Positions 39,495 to 43,080 of a DNA stretch of 43,080 nt are shown one piece after another. A model generated the notes under the pieces. It did no database searches. It saw nothing but the letters and a program-made list of their open reading frames with translations, and was not told the DNA's origin. This DNA comes from Erysipelotrichaceae bacterium. Its GTDB lineage: Bacteria; Bacillota_I; Bacilli_A; Erysipelotrichales; Coprobacillaceae. Location: the NCBI GenBank assembly GCA_018365815.1, contig JAGZJH010000018.1, forward strand, positions 1-43,080, read 5' to 3'. Numbering within the stretch: position 1 is the stretch's first letter; each line of letters starts with the position of its first letter. Both the position numbers and the translations under genes were made by a program.

Positions 39495-39851
39495 ATGATT
39501 AAATTATACATTTCAAACAACCGTTCTTCTCGATACGCAATTCAATTTTTTAACAAAAACCATATCCCTTATGTAAAAATTTCTCTTAACTCAACTTTTA
39601 CAAAAAAAGACCTTTTATACATACTCTCTCGAAATGAGGAAGATGTCCAAAATATCTTAACTTTACGTAGTCCAAAAATTAAAAATATAAAACACGAACT
39701 TGAGCAACTTACATTAAATAATTTAATGAATATGATCTTATCAAACAAAAGCATGCTAAAAACGCCGATAATCATTGATGACAAACATTTTTTATGTGGT
39801 TATAACAAAGAGGACATTCGTTCCTTTTTACCTCGTCAACACCAAATTTAA
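39495..39851 (+). CDS. Spx/ArsC-family protein lacking the CxxC redox centre
   Basis: A 118-residue thioredoxin-fold protein. The C-terminal half, TPIIIDDKHFLCGYNKEDIRSFLPRQ, is very close to the Spx end (RPIIIDEKRLQVGYNEDEIRRFLPR), and LTLRSPKIKNI matches the STRSK region. At the N-terminus Spx has SPSCTSCRKA; here the same place reads SNNRSSRYAI, so both cysteines are arginine. The residue equal to the glycine needed for contact with RNA polymerase alpha appears to be Asp (EEDVQN). Spx binds RNA polymerase under disulphide stress; this copy cannot sense thiols that way. ATG at 39495 with GAGGTGATTATC. It has its own promoter and terminator. Confidence 0.82.
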   Translation: MIKLYISNNRSSRYAIQFFNKNHIPYVKISLNSTFTKKDLLYILSRNEEDVQNILTLRSPKIKNIKHELEQLTLNNLMNMILSNKSMLKTPIIIDDKHFLCGYNKEDIRSFLPRQHQI

Positions 39852-39862
39852 GGTGTTTTTTT
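39838..39862 (+). terminator. Terminator of the Spx-like gene
   Basis: AACACC and GGTGTT around AAATTTAA, followed by TTTTTG; the stem spans the stop codon. Confidence 0.8.
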
Positions 39863-39920
39863 GTTAATTAATTTTTGCCTTAATCAATTATTCTTAAAGC
39901 CATATTTATTAAGTCAGAAC

Positions 39921-40400
39921 CTATTTATGATAAGTTTGATGATTCATAATTTTGAACAAGCGATAAATTTGTTCTAGTAAAAAAAGTCTAATCATTTGAT
40001 GGGTAAATGTCAATTTAGAAAAACACAATCTAAAATTACTTCGTTTTATCAATTCGCCGCTTAATCCAAGTGAACCTCCAATAACAAAAACAATTTGACT
40101 TTTTCCTTGAATCATACAATTTTCAAGATGTTTTGATAATTGTATAGAATCCAACTCTTTTCCATGCAAATCTAATAAAATAACATAATCATCATCTTTA
40201 ATCTTTTCTAAAATTCTATTTCCTTCTTTATTTTTAACAATTACTTCCTCTTGCATAGAGGCATTCTCAGGAATTTTTTCGTCATTTAGCTCTATTAATT
40301 CTATTTTAGTAAAAGCATTTAGTCTTTTTGTATATTCCTTAATTCCATCTAATAAATACTTTTCTTTAATCTTACCCACACTTACAATTTTGATTTTCAT
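39921..40400 (-). CDS. rlmH: 23S rRNA pseudouridine-1915 N3-methyltransferase
   Basis: The 159-residue SPOUT enzyme methylates pseudouridine 1915 in helix 69 of 23S rRNA on assembled 70S ribosomes. Start MKIKIVSVGKIKEKYLLDGI, middle YVILLDLHGKELDS, the SAM knot FVIGGSLGLSGELIKRS (about 105-121) and FSKLTFTHQMIRLFLLEQIYR at the C-terminus are all typical. It ends HQTYHK, where relatives have PYHK. The start lies 29 bases inside the end of the yycJ-type gene, a long overlap that implies coupled translation. Confidence 0.95.
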   Translation of the reverse strand: MKIKIVSVGKIKEKYLLDGIKEYTKRLNAFTKIELIELNDEKIPENASMQEEVIVKNKEGNRILEKIKDDDYVILLDLHGKELDSIQLSKHLENCMIQGKSQIVFVIGGSLGLSGELIKRSNFRLCFSKLTFTHQMIRLFLLEQIYRLFKIMNHQTYHK

Positions 40401-41148
40401 AAGTTATTCCCCCACTCACTACTTCGATTTGATCTGCTACTTTAAGATTAATTTGAGTTAAATCTACTTTATAATATTCAAAAATATTTTTATAGGTTTG
40501 TAACGCTAATTCAGGTGTATTTGCTTCTTGGCTCAAATGGGCAAGAACTATATCTTTTGTTTTATCCCCTAATACTTTGCACATTAATCTAGCACTATAA
40601 TCATTAGACAAATGTCCTTGGTCAGAAAGAATCCTTTTTTTTAAAAAAATAGGACGATTAGAATTCATTAACATTTCGATATCATGATTACTTTCAATAA
40701 TATAATAATCAGCATTTCTTATATATTGTATATTTTTTTGACTTACATAACCTGTATCTGTCATATAAACAATTTTGTAGTACGAATTTTCTATAACATA
40801 AGCCATCGGACTATGTGCATCATGTGAGATAGGTAATGGACATATTTTAATATCATCAAATTCAATACATTGATAAGGTTTAACTGTATTTTCTGATGAT
40901 AAATCGTCAATACACCCCACTCCAGCATAGACTATTTTTTTATTGAAAATATGGATATTTTTGTTATGGTCGTAATGATCATGTGTTAATAAGACACAAT
41001 CTATATCTTGTTCGTTATATCCTAAATTAGAGAGTTTGTATAATAGTTGTTTTCTTGTAATTCCACAATCTATTAAAATACCAAAACCATCTATATTAAT
41101 ATATGTACTATTCCCTTTAGAACCACTTGCTAAAACGTGATAGTTCAT
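40372..41148 (-). CDS. yycJ: MBL-fold hydrolase, YycJ/WalJ type
   Basis: A 258-residue metallo-beta-lactamase-fold nuclease-like protein. The start LASGSKGNSTYI (residues 6-17) is typical for YycJ, and the metal-binding THDHYDHNKNI (about 56-66; H-x-H-x-D-H) follows. PISHDAHSPMAYVIE, VYMTDTGYVS and IIESNHDIEML supply the further ligands. LSNDYSARL and IVLAHLSQEANTPELA close the domain. In Bacillus it ends the walRKHIJ operon; here only the gene and the neighbouring rlmH are present and the wal kinase genes are absent from the window. AAGGAGTGAAAAA precedes the ATG. Confidence 0.92.
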   Translation of the reverse strand: MNYHVLASGSKGNSTYINIDGFGILIDCGITRKQLLYKLSNLGYNEQDIDCVLLTHDHYDHNKNIHIFNKKIVYAGVGCIDDLSSENTVKPYQCIEFDDIKICPLPISHDAHSPMAYVIENSYYKIVYMTDTGYVSQKNIQYIRNADYYIIESNHDIEMLMNSNRPIFLKKRILSDQGHLSNDYSARLMCKVLGDKTKDIVLAHLSQEANTPELALQTYKNIFEYYKVDLTQINLKVADQIEVVSGGITYENQNCKCG

Positions 41149-41261
41149 TTTTTCACTCCTTATATAAAATATTTGTAAATATATCTACTTTATTTAGTTA
41201 TTATTATAACATACTCAATATATTTTTTATCTCATAAAGCATTTAATTATTTTATAAAAAT

Positions 41262-41286
41262 AAAAAAAGAGGTTTCCCTCTTTTAA
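41262..41286 (-). terminator. Terminator of rpmE
   Basis: AAAGAGG and CCTCTTT with a TTTC centre; the minus strand exits into TTTTTTTATTTT. Confidence 0.8.
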
Positions 41287-41290
41287 AATA

Positions 41291-41494
41291 CTATTTAAGA
41301 CCATATTTTTTGTTGAATTTATCAACACGTCCATCTGCAGTAGCAAAACGTTGTTTTCCTGTATAGAATGGATGACAATTTGAACAAGTATCAACACGAA
41401 TTTCGTTTAAAATTGAACCACTTTCAAATTCTGCTCCACAAGAAGTACATACTACTTTTACTTTTTTATAATCTGGATGTATTCCTTTTTTCAT
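41291..41494 (-). CDS. rpmE: 50S ribosomal protein L31, zinc-binding form
   Basis: 67 residues, the usual length of the zinc-containing type. CTSC (16-19) and CSNC (37-40) are the four ligands, and HPFYTGKQRF and RVDKFNKKYG complete the family pattern. Many Bacillota also have a cysteine-free copy used when zinc is scarce; it is not in this window. GGAAGGAGAATGTAATA precedes the ATG. In Bacillus rho lies between murAB (murZ) and rpmE; here they are direct neighbours. Confidence 0.97.
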   Translation of the reverse strand: MKKGIHPDYKKVKVVCTSCGAEFESGSILNEIRVDTCSNCHPFYTGKQRFATADGRVDKFNKKYGLK

Positions 41495-41525
41495 TATTAC
41501 ATTCTCCTTCCGCCTTGAAATATTT

Positions 41526-41578
41526 TTACTCCAAAGTAAGTACCTAAATATAATATCATTATATCAAGATTATTTCAA
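41526..41578 (-). promoter_or_regulatory. Promoter and short hairpin leader of rpmE
   Basis: TTGAAA (41578-41573), a 17-base spacer and TATTAT (41555-41550). The transcript would begin near 41543 and fold TTACT/AGTAA (41539-41526, loop TTGG) just ahead of the ribosome binding site. This could be a small autoregulatory leader; that role is a guess. Confidence 0.5.
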
Positions 41579-41604
41579 GCATATTTAAATAATTTTACAC
41601 TTAA

Positions 41605-42873
41605 TTAATCATCGGAACTTTCAATACGTGTAATTTTAGCACCAAGCATAATTAATTTATGTTCTATATTGTCATATCCTCTATCAATATGATAAACATT
41701 TCCTATTTCTGTGTAACCATCTGCAATTAATGCTGCAACTATTAATGCCGCACCACATCTTAAATCTGTAGCTTTTACAGAGGCACCTACCAAGTTAGTT
41801 TTACCATCAACTTCAGAATAACCATCATAAACACGAGTAACAGCACCCATTTTTGTAAGTTCATGACAATGTCCAAAACGCTCTGGATAAATAGTTTCTT
41901 GTATTTTTGATGTACCAGTTGCTTGAGTTAATAATGCGGTTAATGGTTGTTGTAAATCAGTAGCAAATCCTGGATAAGGTTGTGTGGTAACATCGACGGC
42001 TTTTAAATTACTTGTATCACCATAGACAACTATGCTATCACCTGAAACTTCCATTTTGACACCAATTTCTTTTAATTTAGAAATCAATGAATCAAGATGT
42101 TGTGGAATAACATTTTGTATAACCACTCTTTCTCCGGCAGCAGATGCAATAATTAAAAATGTCCCGGCTTCAATGCGATCTGGAATAATTTCGTGATAAC
42201 AACCATTTAATGATTCTACTCCTTCTATAATGATTGTTCCAGTACCGACACCTCTAATATTTGCTCCCATTTTTGTTAACATATTTGCTAAATCAATGAT
42301 TTCTGGCTCTTTAGCTGCGTTTTCAATTTCAGTTCTTCCTTTAGCACGAACTGCAGCAAGCATAATGTTAATAGTTGCGCCAACAGAAGCAAAATCTAAA
42401 TAAATTTTATTTCCTATTAATTCATCTGCTTCAATAATATAAGTATCACCAACATTGCTAATTTTTGCTCCTAAAGCTTCAAAACCTTTAAAATGTAAAT
42501 CAATTGGACGAGGACCAAATGCACAACCACCAGGAAGCTTCATTTCTACACGTTTAAATTTACCTAATAAAGCCCCCATAAAATAGTATGAAGCACGTAG
42601 TTTATTTACAGCCTCACTAATTAATGGTGTATTTTGAATACAGCTAGGATCAACTATAATATGATTTTCAAAAGTTTCAACAGTACAATTTAGTTCTCTA
42701 AGTAATGTAGCCAATGCATTCACATCAGAAATAGCAGGAACTCCAAAAATCGTAACCGGGCCATCAGCTAATACTGTAGCTGGAATTAATGCAACAGTAG
42801 CATTTTTTGCACCACTCATCATAACTGTTCCTGATAATTTATGACCACCTTCAATAATAATTTTTTCAGACAT
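41605..42873 (-). CDS. murA: UDP-N-acetylglucosamine 1-carboxyvinyltransferase
   Basis: MurA (422 residues) transfers enolpyruvate from PEP to UDP-GlcNAc, the first committed step of peptidoglycan synthesis and the target of fosfomycin. GGHKLSGTVMMSGAKNATVALIPA near the N-terminus, the fosfomycin-reactive cysteine in PGGCAFGPRPIDLH (about 118), DRIEAGTFLI and PYPGFATDLQQP (about 300) are all present, so it is of the sensitive Cys type. Bacillota usually have two copies; being next to rpmE this corresponds to the murAB/murZ copy. TAAGGAGAATCTT precedes the ATG. Confidence 0.96.
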   Translation of the reverse strand: MSEKIIIEGGHKLSGTVMMSGAKNATVALIPATVLADGPVTIFGVPAISDVNALATLLRELNCTVETFENHIIVDPSCIQNTPLISEAVNKLRASYYFMGALLGKFKRVEMKLPGGCAFGPRPIDLHFKGFEALGAKISNVGDTYIIEADELIGNKIYLDFASVGATINIMLAAVRAKGRTEIENAAKEPEIIDLANMLTKMGANIRGVGTGTIIIEGVESLNGCYHEIIPDRIEAGTFLIIASAAGERVVIQNVIPQHLDSLISKLKEIGVKMEVSGDSIVVYGDTSNLKAVDVTTQPYPGFATDLQQPLTALLTQATGTSKIQETIYPERFGHCHELTKMGAVTRVYDGYSEVDGKTNLVGASVKATDLRCGAALIVAALIADGYTEIGNVYHIDRGYDNIEHKLIMLGAKITRIESSDD

Positions 42874-42984
42874 AAGATTCTCCTTAATTAATAATAAATA
42901 ATATATATAATCATAATACGCTTAAATTAACAGTTCGTGATTAATTATAATCTATTTGTTAAGATAACTCAACATATACACAAT

Positions 42985-43008
42985 AAAAAAGGTATCCATA
43001 AGGATACC
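42985..43008 (-). terminator. Terminator of the rRNA operon
   Basis: GGTATCC and GGATACC (42991-42997, 43002-43008) form a 7-bp stem with a 4-base loop; the minus strand exits into TTTTTTATTG. It begins 3 bases after the 5S rRNA end. Confidence 0.85.
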
Positions 43009-43010
43009 AA

Positions 43011-43080
43011 TCGCCTGGCAACTTGCTATTTTCGCACTTGCGCACTATCTTCGCCGTTAAGATGCTTAACTTCTGTGTTC
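43011..43080 (-). rRNA. rrf: 5S ribosomal RNA, 3' part
   Basis: Read on the minus strand, the sequence from the window edge is GAACACAGAAGTTAAGC, the universal internal stretch of 5S rRNA. It continues to AGTTGCCAGGCGA at 43011, the 3' end of the closing helix. About 70 of roughly 115 bases are in the window; the 5' end lies outside. Its position suggests that an rrn operon (16S-23S-5S) ends here, transcribed toward murA. Confidence 0.93.

Noticed and set aside
40372..40400. 29-base overlap of yycJ and rlmH as a sign of a frameshift
   Set aside because: Both proteins have complete, family-typical ends and starts, so the overlap is a normal compact junction.
1..43080. CRISPR arrays, tRNA genes, replication origin or attachment site
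   Set aside because: I saw no regularly spaced direct repeats, no cloverleaf-like sequence, no cluster of DnaA boxes and no core duplication; reading by eye could miss a degenerate attachment site.

Overview
The window is an AT-rich chromosomal segment of a low-GC Gram-positive bacterium (Bacillota). Several things point there: strong AGGAGG-type ribosome binding sites, a T-box leader on lysS, Spx- and HPr-type proteins, SpoIIE, and the gene order spoIIE-tilS-hpt-ftsH-hslO-dusB-lysS known from Bacillus. SpoIIE implies at least an ancestral capacity for endospores. An Erysipelotrichia or Turicibacter-like anaerobe is my best guess, but it rests on overall flavour and not on a marker. Most genes lie on the minus strand. 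The minus-strand end of a 5S rRNA at the right edge shows that the window begins immediately downstream of an rRNA operon.

Layout. 1-1735 is mobile-element debris: the end of an IS3-family element inserted in a RepA-like ATPase gene, with a divergent Xre-type repressor, an operator-like palindrome and a candidate antisense RNA over the ATPase leader. 1801-3684 is lysS with its T-box. 3694-6285 holds an SdpR/SdpI-type repressor-immunity pair, a DUF188 protein and a badly decayed HTH-membrane protein gene. 6586-15861 is the conserved translation, quality-control and sporulation block dusB, small NfeD-like protein, hslO, an unannotated 30-residue membrane peptide, ftsH, hpt, tilS and spoIIE. 15957-22138 holds a HAD phosphatase, a small membrane protein, a SWIM/SNF2 helicase, a pRiA4b-ORF3-like protein and an unknown. 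22426-26757 is the only long plus-strand block: a family 1 glycosidase, a PPP-type phosphoesterase, glycerol kinase and a DUF5714 remnant. 27066-28832 is a two-part ThrE-type exporter with a YfcE-like phosphodiesterase. 28922-33004 has a dead beta-lactamase-fold hydrolase, two tandem APH(3')-like kinases, exonuclease III and a GyrI-like protein. 33062-39257 holds GNAT, galE, cyclophilin, DUF1294, YbaK, HPr, a membrane-anchored degenerate methyltransferase and typA. 39495-43080 holds a cysteine-less Spx homologue, rlmH, yycJ, rpmE, murA and 5S rRNA.

How it works together. Much of the window is housekeeping: tRNA charging and modification (lysS, tilS, dusB, ybaK), rRNA modification (rlmH), proteostasis (ftsH, hslO, ppi), cell wall synthesis (murA), PTS phosphotransfer (HPr), DNA repair (exoA), and beta-glucoside and glycerol use (GH1, glpK). 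Between these blocks are at least five decayed genes (RepA-like ATPase, HTH-membrane protein, SDR, DUF5714, beta-lactamase-fold), so small deletions and point decay are common here.

The strongest candidates for unusual biology are these: a possible antisense-RNA switch in the ATPase leader; a Spx-like protein without the CxxC redox centre; a membrane-tethered methyltransferase-fold protein with a degraded SAM-binding motif; a 30-residue membrane peptide between ftsH and hslO; and a tandem pair of diverged APH-like kinases. I do not see a complete new defence or mobile system, a CRISPR array or a tRNA gene.
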